A DNA stretch of 30,827 nucleotides from Fragilaria radians (taxonomy: Eukaryota; Bacillariophyta; Fragilariophyceae; Fragilariales; Fragilariaceae). The stretch covers positions 76,010 to 106,836 of the forward strand of contig CAAAJI010000050.1 of assembly GCA_900642245.1 (NCBI GenBank). The letters are read 5' to 3'. The translations under genes were made by a program, and so were the position numbers. The notes below the pieces were generated by a model, which searched no databases, was not told where the DNA came from, and saw only the letters and a list, made by a program, of their open reading frames with translations. Of the stretch, positions 20,175 to 29,157 are shown in pieces. The number at the start of each line of letters is the position of its first letter. Positions within the stretch are counted from its first letter, which is position 1.

Positions 20175-20930
20175 TATCACTAAAGCGTCCTAACATGACA
20201 TAAGTAGATCGAGAAACTAGATCTTTGATTTTACCAAGCGCAGATACCATGCAATTCAATTTCCTTATTCATGGCCTCTCACCATTTTTCACATTGTTGG
20301 GACATGGTTCCAGGCTCTAGTTGAACACCTGAGGCTGAGCTAAACAAGGCAATATGTATGTGATCAAGAAAGATCTCTCTTCCGTGATCCATAAATTTAA
20401 TAACCTTCGAAGCTTCTGGGTTGACGCTGCTTTCCAAAATCTTCATTTCTCGATAATTTCTATCAATAGAATTTTTTGCCTCTAGAATCTTCATTAATTG
20501 TTTTATCGTTATTGACTTCTAAAGTTAACCTGTTAACTCTTTTAAAAAACGCTTCATCATCCCAATGCTATCTTGATCCTTTGAAGGACATTTCGTATTT
20601 AGCCAATCAATGTAGCTCTTGTCTACTACCAAATAACATCGCTTGAATTGATGATTTCCTTCCTTTTGTAAGTTTAACATCCTGTAGACATCCTATGAAT
20701 GATCAGCTGAATACTCATAAACATACAGATAGTCAATTTGATAGCCCTAATGTCTCCTTTCCAAGATCAGAAGCGCCATCAAATTCTTTATCTGCCTGGG
20801 GAAGAGACAACCTTCCGTCCAATAAATACTTAAATCCATTCCTCTTGGCCTTTACACTCCATATCGGCCACTCATCAACCTTCCGGAGAAGAGAATCACT
20901 CTTATCGTGTTCCAATCAGTCATCTTGACT
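20175..20930 (-). pseudogene. Copia Gag start joined to the integrase-reverse transcriptase linker
   Basis: On the minus strand, 20915-20733 encodes a Gag N-terminal part (DEWPIWSVKAKRNGFKYLLD, then GRLSLPQADKEFDGASD). It is joined almost directly to the region after integrase (20660 down to 20280: a VDKSYIDWL-like stretch, then SIDRNYREMKILES, PEASKVIKFMDHG and a CEKW..AMNKEI stretch that begins the reverse transcriptase region). The second copy (30170-30827) has the same Gag-integrase joint but keeps about 85 bases of integrase that this copy has lost (between the equivalents of 30631 and 30716). Confidence 0.75.
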
Positions 20931-21033
20931 TACTAATATGAATGCCGAGTAGAAAGGATAGCTAAAACGTTATTCCCACATTGACTCAGATACTTTTGAA
21001 AAGCAAAGAATGGCTAGGGCCCACGTTTAAACG

Positions 21034-21180
21034 TGTTGATAAGTCCTCTATTCAATTGACTAAAAACAGAGAAGATGAAGTTCAACCAAAGTTGCACTAA
21101 AGTTGTGTTCAATAAAATTAGTCTTTACCTAATCAAAAACTCACACAAACTCTTGAATTTCCTACTTTCCTTAATGGACA
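21034..21180 (-). repeat. Right LTR (5' LTR of the minus-strand Copia element)
   Basis: 147 bases from TGTTGA to TGGACA on the plus strand. Its inner edge coincides with a perfect 12-base palindrome, ACGTTTAAACGT (21023-21034), preceded by GGGCCC (21017-21022). A tRNA-complementary primer site was not recognised there. Confidence 0.7.
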
Positions 21181-21889
21181 GCCTTAACCAGTAAAAAACT
21201 ACATTTACAACATAAGTGGATCAATTTAAGCTGACATGGAGAGCAAATATTGAAAATTTAGCTGTATAGAAAATGGAATTCTTTGCAGAAATGGAATCAG
21301 CAGGACATACATAATTTGATTTGTAATCTGCATCAGTAAGGGGATATAGAGCTGGAAATTCAAATCTCTGAATCTTCTCACAATCAGTGTAGTTGAAGAC
21401 ACTATGAAAAGAATGAATATTAAACTTTTTAAATAGAATGCGAATCGTAAAGAATCATTTCGACGTTGTGTATTTCCATGAGCAGCCCATGTCTTTGCGC
21501 CACATGTTTTGTAACTACTATTGTGAATATCGTATGCCTGAGCTGTTTCCAAACTCCAAGGGGATTACAATGTTAAAGGAGTGAATCTAAAGTTCAAAAC
21601 AGCTTAGCACAAAAGGGTTTTAGGAGATGCTTGATTGAAAATCAATCAAAGGAAGGTTGTTAACAAGGTGGATTCAATCCTAAGTTATTTTATAATCAAT
21701 GCAGGAGAAACATTATTATGTGCATGTTGATGGAGGAAAGTTAACACTTTTCTTTTTAATTTAGATTGAAATCTCATATTTGAATTTTTACTTTGCAATT
21801 TAACTTTCTTTCCTTGTCTAATTTGGAGTTTACCCTCTCCTTCTAATCAATAAAAGTTAAGTGGCTCCTGTGTACATCTGAATTTAGCT
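21181..21889. other. No gene recognised
   Basis: A minus-strand open frame at 21226-21552 starts from TTG, is hydrophobic in its second half and has no recognisable motif. Its first third (a KTCGAKTWAAHGNTQRRNDS stretch) is more protein-like, but support is too weak to call a gene. Confidence 0.4.
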
Positions 21890-22397
21890 CTAATTGTTAT
21901 CACGCAAAGATTTACAGAAATCTGGAACTATAATTCCCCAATGTTCGCATGGTGCTTGATAAACTCCATTAACATTTATCAATCCTTCAAGTAATGGCAC
22001 AGTCTTAAATGCATATTGCCAAAGTAGATGATTCCTTTCCGATGTCGTCTTTACGTACTTTTTGATTTGAAGTTTGTAGATCTTTACGTTGGCTGGGTCA
22101 CATCTAATGTATGGCTCTGGCTTTTTAATTGTAACGGTTACCAGTTCATCAATAATGAACTTGAGAAAAAATATGATTTTACATCATTAATCCAATTTGC
22201 TTCATTTGGTTACTTTACATAGTTAACCATATCATCTTGTCATTTTACTAGTGATGAATACTTTACAATAAATGCATTCCATACTTTGGTGTATCACTTG
22301 TATTTGGTTTTACGTTCGGACAACCCCACATGAGAATGTTGATGAGCTTTTTATAAAGTTCTTGCATGATTTCACCAATGTAATTCTGTATATCGAT
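21890..22397 (-). pseudogene. Minus-strand open frames, possible two-exon remnant, family unknown
   Basis: 22183 down to 21890 is open for 97 codons without any methionine. It encodes a protein-like sequence including KKPEPYIRCDPANVKIYKL, LLWQYAFKTVPLLEGLINVN and QAPCEHWGIIVPDFCKSL before a TAG stop. A pyrimidine-rich stretch ending CTCAAG sits near its upstream end and could be an intron acceptor. A second minus-strand open piece (22397-22263) encodes YIGEIMQELYKKLINILMWG and PNVKPNTSDTPK before a stop. Joining them needs an intron or frameshift that I cannot place exactly. The family was not recognised. Confidence 0.4.
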
Positions 22398-22629
22398 CTA
22401 AATGGATATGTTTGCTGCGCGTTGCTTGCATTTCATTTATTGGCATACAATCCATATCCCTCTGAATCTTTCATGATTTTCTTCTAGGATAACAAAGCTG
22501 ATTGTAGCATTTCATTTGAGGCATTAAGCAAGTTTATTTAAATGAACTTTTGACTTCCTTAATTATTTACAAGCAACAGTTTAGTTAGATCTCTGGATTG
22601 ATCTTGATTGAAATGTCAAGTAGAATTCC

Positions 22630-22860
22630 TCAAATCTTTAAAATAACTTGCCCCTGCTGCTTCCAATCCAGATCTGTCTGCACAAATGCATTTGGAACAT
22701 TCACTATTTGTCTTTCTCTTTGAGGAAACAAAACGACTCGATAATGCGTGTCTCTTGTTGAGTGTACTCAATTCAGGTTCAGTGATAGGATAGATTTGAA
22801 GACCAAACTATCATTAATTTGAGTCATTTCTCCAAAACAAATCCCATTTCTCCTTTCCAA
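22630..22860 (-). pseudogene. Minus-strand coding-like remnant with one internal stop
   Basis: Read from 22860 down, one frame encodes LERRNGICFGEMTQINDSLV, an internal TGA (22768-22770), then STRDTHYRVVLFPQRERQI and NAFVQTDLDWKQQGQVILKI before a stop at 22630-22632. Composition resembles real protein, but no family is recognised and no homologue is seen in the window. Confidence 0.35.
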
Positions 22861-23332
22861 ATTATTTAACTACTGCGTTCAAACTGTATTGTTGGATAAA
22901 ATGAAAAAATCTTGGTCTCTTTCATAAGTTGATTCAATGACATTGTGAACACTTTGACAGTATTCTGAGTGAATTTGATGCTTTCCTAGTCCTTGAGTGG
23001 GAATGTTATGTTGGGATATAGATAGTTTTATTGGATATTTTGATACTCTCCATTACCATTTTGCCTTGAATTTGCTTTCATTGGAATTTTCATAGGGGTT
23101 AGGCACTTCATCGTCATTTTCCTATTGTTAACAAGATTGACTTTGCGTTCATGTTTGGATCAATTCGTGCAATGAAACCTACCGCAAATTCTGAGCTTGG
23201 ATATGTCTCATCATGACCGTAAAATTTGTTGTGGAATTACTGGATTCAAGTCATTTTTATTCCTTACTTCGTTTGTTCGAATTCTTAGTCAAGATTCATA
23301 ATTGTGATCAAGTAGTGTACATCTAGTAGGAT
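22861..23332. other. No gene recognised
   Basis: AT-rich. A 37-codon plus-strand stretch near 23105-23220 looks mildly protein-like (KIDFAFMFGSIRAMKPTANS) but is too short and isolated to call. Confidence 0.4.
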
Positions 23333-23780
23333 TTGTGGATCACTGTACTATCCACTCTTCTACAACCGCGAAAGCGGAAAATTTTGATGACACAAGTTAC
23401 CAACGTCTACAATAATCCAGCCTCAAATTCTTTCTTCATTGATTATGCATTCGATTATTCCTAAATGGCAAGACAACATACGTCAGATATCAACTCTGTC
23501 AGTTTCGCTGGCTTCTTCCTTGTTTAAATTCACATCTTCACCTCTAAAATTTCCGAATCAATGATATTCAGAAAAAAATACTGGTGCAATTCTTCCAGAA
23601 TCTAGTTGAAGTTCTTGAGGAGGAAGGAGAGAGAAGAATCGTATTTCAACACATTGCGCTCTTCGTCTATGTTGTTGAGCAAGAGCTCAATGTATCGAAG
23701 TACTATTCTTCTACCTTCTTCATCCTCATGCACATTTTTAAGATTCTGGAAAAATAGTACCAGCACTTTTGTCTGAATAT
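23333..23780 (+). repeat. Dispersed repeat related to the left end of the window
   Basis: 23333-23410 resembles parts of 1-40 and 285-335 in direct orientation. 23640-23760 encodes VYVVEQELN and FFILMHIFKILE, resembling the reverse complement of about 495-580 (VYAVEQELN and FVLIHIYMILE). It is probably a diverged copy of the element that became inverted at 313-740. Confidence 0.5.
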
Positions 23781-24289
23781 CATTGATTCAATCATGAATC
23801 ATTCTCAATGATAGTGAATGCAAGTCACGCATCACTCTACGAGCATTCACCTTTGACTAAGGAAATTATATTCATTCAGAACAAGGTGGATCGAAAAAGG
23901 TAATGCTTCCATGGAACATCATTTACACGAAATATTGTCCATTAGCAAAAGTCTCACCTTTTTACTTGTTTTCAATGTAGCGATTGAGGCATCTGTGGAT
24001 ACATAATCATCTGAGCCTTTGTCTATTGCAACCTGAAGTGTCATTACTCTTTTGTGCTTGCGATGATTTAGCTTTCATATCAAGATAGAAAGTGCGAATA
24101 GGATATGATTTTTTCAATTCCAAGGCTTTCAGCGGAATCTACTTGTCCGTTCGATGGATTTTTTATTGTATGCTCAATCGAAGGACACTGAACAAAATAT
24201 TGAGGTGAGGTTAACAAAGGAAGTTATCATAAGCGACGAATGTCAAAATGAAAAAAGGTTTGCTTTGCCTTCCATATCAATTAAAGATC
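23781..24289. other. No gene recognised
   Basis: AT-rich sequence without motifs that I can identify on either strand. Confidence 0.5.
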
Positions 24290-25035
24290 ATCATCCAATG
24301 TCAAATTGTACAAGATGTGGATGATAAAATGATTGTCTGAAATACCGGATTTCAATTTCAGCACGTCTTGATGTTGAAGAAGAAAATTATCTCTCGCTAA
24401 TGGATAAGGATTTCCAACTTACGTCTCATTAGCTACGCTCGTCTTGTCTTTTTATCCTTATGCTCTTCTGCTTCTTGATTTATTCAATTGTCAGAGCATG
24501 CCATTTCCATGATCAGTAGATTTATTCTGACGACATTATTTGCATCATGTTTAGATGCAAATTTATTCTTTCATTTTTCACATGCTTCGTTGACGTGATT
24601 ATGTCATATATCGCTTTCTTTTACATATCTTCTTTTGCTTTTGGACAAGCACATGTTTGATGTGTGATGCTGTAGAATGCATATATACTTTAGTCTTCGT
24701 GATCAACAATTTGAGGCAATTCATGGCATATGGTGGCAAACCCTGTTTACAATGGTTCCTTAACAGCTGATAACTTCATAATGTGTCTACAGATTGTAAG
24801 TCATGCTAACACTTGATATAGATGCACTGTTGCTTTCTAGTCATTGTTACGATAGATCTGGAGGCATCATATTACGTGTCTTGAGCTGCACAGAAATCCC
24901 GATACCTGTCCAAACACTTAGAATATCGTCTTCCGCTTTTTTGATTTCTTTCCAGAGTATGTTTCTGGCCTTTAACGTCACACGCTTTACTGTTTTGTCA
25001 TATACTTTAGTACGAAATTTCATACTCACCAGTGA
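24290..25035 (-). pseudogene. Decayed minus-strand gene of the unidentified spacer family, diverged copy D
   Basis: Resembles 8670-9720 along most of its length, including the 'agattgtaagtcatg' and 'gatagatctggagg' stretches near 24790-24865, but lacks the equivalent of 9255-9565. The minus strand at 25029-24847 encodes MKFRTKVYDKTVKRVTLKAR and NILWKEIKKAEDDILSVWTG in one open frame, the best preserved part of this family in the window. A block near 24300-24370 encodes SGISDNHFIIHILYNLTLDD. Stops separate the blocks. Confidence 0.5.
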
Positions 25036-26099
25036 TCAAATTTAACGCATTTTTATTGCCGTCCAAAATTACGACAAATATAACAGACAGAGCACTGAAT
25101 ACCTACCAATGAGATCCACGTTCCTCTTAGCAGATTGGGAAACTGCTACGGAACTTGGAAAGTTTATAAATGCTCAGTTGGTGGAAGGTAGTTTATAGAC
25201 TTATATGTAGCATATTTCAAAACTGATGACATTCATAACGGGATCTCTGTGTTTGTTCAAGCTCAGATGACATAGAGCGAGAAATAAAATACAAGTAGTG
25301 AGTTGTGACGTCATGACTTATGGATTAGAACTCCCATGTATTTCAAAACCGCCAAACCGGCTTGATGTGTCAGAGGAAAAGTAAAGTTACCATGAAAATC
25401 ATGAAGTATTTTCTTTAATATGCTATGTTGTCATTGATTGCCAATGATTTTGAAATCTATTATTTACCATCACTTCCTCAGGAATTATGCCATCAAATCT
25501 TGCTCTGGTATTTGTTTCTATTTTCTACACATTTCACATTCGTAGACTAAATTGCAATTATTCAGCCAAGCCAATTGTGCAATGACTAACTGAAAGCTCT
25601 TCTCACAAAAGTCAGTCAAATGGAATCTTCTCCTAAAACTCTTCAGAAAATCTCAGCAAATGTCTTCCCAGCAAAGTCTCTTCGGAATTTCATGAAAAAT
25701 GCACAATATGACCTTTACATTACATACAAAGATTGCGTAAAAGTCTGAGCTTAGAATGAAACTCATTCTCTTGAAATTTGGTGTTGCCTTGCTGATTTAC
25801 TTTTATTCTACATTTATCCTAGCCTTCAGATTCAGGGTAAGTCAGTTGGTGATAATATTCAAAACAGAATGGAATCGACAAACATTGGCCTCCCTTGACT
25901 ATGAATTTGATTGATTACAGGAGGAAGGGAAGGCAGAACCATATTTGATCATGACTTATGGACAATTGTGAATTGGATTTCCGATCCAAGCGTAAATCTA
26001 AACCGAAAAATCGGATGCAAATAAGGAGAGGAGCCAATTTCAGATATTTGATTGTTTCCCTCTATCATGCACTTGCTAATCCTAACTTAGTGTCACTGC
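25036..26099. other. No gene recognised
   Basis: AT-rich. Traces of minus-strand coding near 25080-25150 (FINFPSSVAVSQSAKRNVD) may extend the remnant at 24290-25035. The plus-strand frame from 25958 contains a basic patch (RSKRKSKPKNRMQIRRG) and leads into the DUF6824-like remnant. Confidence 0.4.
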
Positions 26100-26250
26100 A
26101 GAACATAGTGTATAGAGGAATAGAAATCTTAGTTACAATGGTGGTACTCCTTTACGATGCCACCTTGGAAAATCAAGCACAATCTTAGATGGCCCAATCT
26201 GTTATCACAACCATCAGAGAATTTGGGGAAAATGCTTTGGTGACATCCAC
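26100..26250 (+). pseudogene. Diverged DUF6824-like remnant
   Basis: The frame entering from 25958 encodes NIVYRGIEILVTMVVLLYDA, a few residues, a TAG stop (26186-26188), then MAQSVITTIREFGENAL. This aligns with NIGNRRLEILVEMAASHYNA, SEMVNSVVAIIHEAGGKF of the gene at 6359, with matching spacing and nucleotide similarity. The stop and the loss of the domain's second half indicate a pseudogene. It lies about 1 kb after the spacer-family remnant D. Confidence 0.6.
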
Positions 26251-26403
26251 GATAAAATATGCATAGTCCATGTCTGATATGGCATGTCTTTATGGAGGAA
26301 GATACACAATAGCAAAATTCAATGAAAGCATGTTTTCTCGATCTCGTGTTTACTAAAAACGTACACATATTACGGTTTATGTGTGCATCGAGACTAGGGT
26401 GGG

Positions 26404-26446
26404 AGGCGAGCACCTGTTTGGCCTGGAGAGGTGTTGGAGCTCGCCT
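26404..26446. repeat. GC-rich inverted repeat
   Basis: AGGCGAGC (26404-26411) pairs perfectly with GCTCGCCT (26439-26446), and ACCT (26412-26415) with AGGT (26429-26432), leaving a short loop and a bulge. The surrounding 26395-26475 is much richer in G and C than its neighbours. A following CAAGGTGAG could pair with part of the same right arm. Function unknown; it is not a tRNA. Confidence 0.6.
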
Positions 26447-26474
26447 TGAGCAAGGTGAGGGCGAGGGAAGCAAG

Positions 26475-27256
26475 GAACCTAAGAATGCTTGGCTAGATAG
26501 TAGACTATCAATACCTCAATGTGCATTATCAATTAGTTTAGGTGGCCTAATCTGCCTTCATAAAAAAATATCTCGTTTGCACACAGATGTATTGCCTAAC
26601 ATTGGCATCTAATGGGATCAGTCTTTTGAAGTAAGCTGTTGTTATAGCTAGAGCTAAGAACCTCTTTGACCACTTGTGCCCTTATTTTTCCTTTCCTGTG
26701 AACTCAATGATTCTTATAATCTATGCAAAAGATTTTGTGTGTCATGTCTTAAAATCAATATGTTTAAAAACATACTAAAACTCGTCATGATGATGTGAAG
26801 CTGAAGCACCAGCGTATTGAACATGATGATGTAGCAAACCATTTCCCTAGTAGTATGTTGGTTTCTACATAATTTTCTTCTCACAAATGTCTAGTAATTT
26901 GATGATCTTTCCCATTGCATGTTAGATACAAAAAAGAATCTTCTCCAAATTCCTAACCTTACTATATTTGTTAATGAACTTGAGGAAAATTAGCCTGACA
27001 TCAAAGCATTTGACACTCAAAGTCTATTCAATCTTAACCTTCCTTACCTTCCCCTTGTACGAAAAAGCTTTAATCATGGAAGGAAGTACAAAATTCCAAT
27101 ATCATGAATCCTTTTCTTTCCTCATAGAAGTCCTACAGTCCATAGGTACTCTTACTATTTTTGTATCTTTTGTACCTTGAAAGACGCCGCGCTATTCCAT
27201 TCCTCATTTTTAGCAATTCACTGGGTACAAAAAATATCAATTTTAACTCACGAGTG
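26475..27256. other. No gene recognised
   Basis: AT-rich sequence. Short open frames at about 26968-27180 and 27177-27416 have no motifs, and the latter runs through the direct repeat upstream of the glycosyltransferase gene. Confidence 0.5.
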
Positions 27257-27364
27257 CCGTAACGGAACAATTGACTGCAAAAAATGCACGACCCCTGGGT
27301 TTAGTTCCGTAACGGAACAATTGACTGCAAAAAATGCACGATTCATAGGTTTTTTACGTAACGT
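27257..27364 (+). promoter_or_regulatory. Upstream 50-base direct repeat with CCGTNACGG dyads
   Basis: Thirty-five bases starting CCGTAACGGAACAATTGACT occur identically at 27257-27291 and 27307-27341, a period of exactly 50. Each begins with the dyad CCGT-A-ACGG; in the second copy the dyad extends to TTCCGTAACGGAA (27305-27317). A third, related dyad, ACGT-A-ACGT, follows at 27356-27364. The array ends about 120 bases before the ATG of the fucosyltransferase-like gene. The symmetry and spacing suggest a binding site for a dimeric regulator, which is inference. Confidence 0.6.
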
Positions 27365-27401
27365 ACTTGATAACGATTTTTTGGAAGCCAAAAGTGATCT
27401 A

Positions 27402-27409
27402 TATATAAA
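27402..27409 (+). promoter_or_regulatory. TATA-like box
   Basis: TATATAAA, 77 bases before the ATG at 27486. The position is reasonable for a core promoter if the 5' leader is short. AT-rich context makes chance occurrence possible. Confidence 0.4.
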
Positions 27410-27485
27410 CGATTAGTAGGAGATCCTTTTACAACTCACCTCTTTTTGAATCATTTGCAAGAAATGTTCTGTAACGACGAAGAAG

Positions 27486-28715
27486 ATGTATGGTAAAAAT
27501 ACTGTGATTATAGCCATTCTTGTTCATTCCGTAGCATATCTCTCCACAATACTCTGCCAGTCACCACTAATTCATGACAATGACAGTTTTTATAAGAACT
27601 ATTATTCTCCGCATCAATTGATACTGAAAAATTCCATCGTGAATACGAAGATGAAGGATTCCAAGCGAAATAAAGGATTACACCGAATTCATAATCATGA
27701 CTTTCAGATGGATGTAACAACCAATATGGATAATGTACCCAATTGGGTCAGGGAATATTTCATTTGGCATAAGGAACAAATCCGATTGATGACTAAGGAC
27801 AATTGGAGTTCCTTTCAGTATTTAATACTGCAATGTACAAGAGGAGACGATCATTGTGGTGGAACATCGGATCGTCTCAAGCCAATCCCTCTCTTATTAC
27901 GTAATGCCTATCTTTATAAGCGTATCTTTTTCATTTGGTGGACACGACCATGTCCATTGGAAGAGTTCTTAATGACCAATATCATGAATTGGACTGTCCC
28001 GGAGTACCTTCCAGTTATGGACGATACTCAAAACGGTTACTTGGTAGAGGATATAGATGACCTACAAATGTATGCCTCCAAGACGTCGATTCCGATACTC
28101 CGAACACGATTCCAATCCTACGATGGTGGTAGTATTCTATACGAACAATTGACGAATTCATCCTATAATGATTTTTATCATGATATCTTTCGATTACTCT
28201 TTATTCCAGCTCCACCGATTGCTACGATCCTAAACAAGGAGCTGACAGAAAAAGGTCTTATTCCAGGTGAATATGCGGTAGCACATTATCGTGCCTTTTA
28301 TGCTCGTACATCCCGTCAACCTCGAACCATTGCCAAATATGCCATTAATGCTGTCAATTGTGCATCGCAATTACGACCAGGAGGACCAATTTACTTTGCC
28401 TCCGATTCTATTTATGCGTTATCCGTGGTTCGTACCTACGCTAAGCAACATGGTTATCGTATTGCAACTCAAATGATTAAGAAGGGGCAGGAGGAGCCAT
28501 TGCATTTAGATAAGGGTGAAATGAATGGGACACAACGACATCCCTCCGATTATTATTCTACGTTTGTTGATCTATATTTAATGGCTATGGGACGATGTGT
28601 ATCGTTTGGCCAGGGAGGCTTTGGAAGATATGGTCTTTTGCTCGGTTACAACGCATCCTGCTTCAATCGTCATTCCTGGAATTCACGTATAATTCCGTGT
28701 CAATGGAGCTATTGA
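27486..28715 (+). CDS. Fucosyltransferase-like glycosyltransferase, type II membrane protein
   Basis: Intronless frame of 409 residues starting with ATG. Residues 6-25 (TVIIAILVHSVAYLSTILCQ) form a hydrophobic signal anchor, as in Golgi glycosyltransferases. The CTRGDDHCGGTSDRLKPIP stretch (from about residue 116) and the following L..AY...R.F.I.WTRP.PLEEF resemble the donor-side start of the GT-B fucosyltransferase-like families in algae and plants. The VAHYRAFYAR stretch (about residues 264-273) resembles the conserved H.R motif region. Near the end come a CVSFGQGGFGRYGLLLG stretch and a CFNRHSW tail typical of the same group. Sequons NWT, NSS, NGT and NAS are present. The likely role is fucosylation of glycans or proteins in the secretory pathway; the acceptor is unknown. 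Codon use and completeness suggest a live gene. The exact family (O-fucosyltransferase versus alpha-1,6 or related) cannot be settled here. Confidence 0.75.
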   Translation: MYGKNTVIIAILVHSVAYLSTILCQSPLIHDNDSFYKNYYSPHQLILKNSIVNTKMKDSKRNKGLHRIHNHDFQMDVTTNMDNVPNWVREYFIWHKEQIRLMTKDNWSSFQYLILQCTRGDDHCGGTSDRLKPIPLLLRNAYLYKRIFFIWWTRPCPLEEFLMTNIMNWTVPEYLPVMDDTQNGYLVEDIDDLQMYASKTSIPILRTRFQSYDGGSILYEQLTNSSYNDFYHDIFRLLFIPAPPIATILNKELTEKGLIPGEYAVAHYRAFYARTSRQPRTIAKYAINAVNCASQLRPGGPIYFASDSIYALSVVRTYAKQHGYRIATQMIKKGQEEPLHLDKGEMNGTQRHPSDYYSTFVDLYLMAMGRCVSFGQGGFGRYGLLLGYNASCFNRHSWNSRIIPCQWSY

Positions 28716-28962
28716 GAGAGGAAGCACCGTAAAATGCTCATCTTTCAACGGAAGAAAATAGAATAAAATCAAAAATACCCGGAAGTAAGTCATTAATTTT
28801 TTTAGATTCTACACATTTTTTAGACTAGGCTCCACCTGGAACGACGAATACGTCTCCATCTTATCAAGAAACTCTTCCCGCCAAGCGAAGTACGACGGAA
28901 CCTTGAAACTGTGAATGGAGGAAATACTGCACCCTTACCAATGATTGCGAGCTTAATAGGTT
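28716..28962. other. 3' flank of the glycosyltransferase gene
   Basis: AATAAA occurs at 28762-28767, about 47 bases after the stop, and could be a polyadenylation signal. The rest shows short open frames on both strands (about 28820-29002) without recognisable motifs. Confidence 0.4.
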
Positions 28963-29157
28963 TTGATAGGAAAAGAAATGGGAAAACGTTGCTATGGAAC
29001 AATTGACAGGACAGCTGAGCTTAAGATTTTAGAGATTATCAGTGGCATGGAGGTGGACAAAGAAGACAACCTTGGAGAAGATACGACACTAACTTCCACG
29101 CAATGTAAAGTGAAATGCAGAATTTGTGGAAAATACGGTGACAAGGTGGCATGAGAC
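28963..29157 (+). pseudogene. Probable Copia Gag zinc-knuckle remnant
   Basis: The frame ends TQCKVKCRICGKYGDKVA and a stop. This resembles the Gag zinc knuckle of Copia elements (C..CGKYGH....C), with the histidine replaced by aspartate and the last cysteine lost to the stop. The preceding acidic stretch (EVDKEDNLGEDTTL) is compatible with the segment before the knuckle. An integrase fragment on the same strand follows at 29686. Confidence 0.5.

Larger units (their letters stand above)
19442..21180 (-). mobile_element. Decayed Copia-type LTR element carrying a foreign gene fragment
   Basis: Two related terminal repeats (19442 to about 19578, and 21034-21180) flank fragments of Copia proteins on the minus strand. 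From 21000 down these are the start of Gag, a segment between integrase and reverse transcriptase, and, after a foreign insert, the end of RNase H. Most of Gag, protease, integrase and reverse transcriptase are missing. The right LTR reads TGTTGA...TGGACA on the plus strand, so the element has TG...CA ends. I found no target-site duplication (left flank AAAAT, right flank GCCTT). It is non-autonomous and broken. Confidence 0.75.

Noticed and set aside
21226..21552. 108-residue minus-strand frame with hydrophobic segments
   Set aside because: It starts from TTG, has no motif or homologue in the window, and its hydrophobic half is typical of chance frames in AT-rich DNA.
26395..26475. tRNA or known small RNA gene at the GC-rich hairpin
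   Set aside because: No cloverleaf, anticodon arm or T-loop consensus could be fitted.
26129..26612. Overlapping open frames on both strands near the GC-rich patch
   Set aside because: They arise because local GC content lowers stop frequency. Neither has motifs, and the plus-strand DUF6824-like remnant explains part of the region better.
27177..27416. 79-residue frame upstream of the glycosyltransferase gene
   Set aside because: It reads through the 50-base direct repeat and the dyad motifs, has no recognisable domain, and is better explained as promoter or leader sequence.
28820..29002. 60-residue minus-strand frame after the glycosyltransferase gene
   Set aside because: No motif, no start context, and it overlaps the plus-strand Gag-like remnant.
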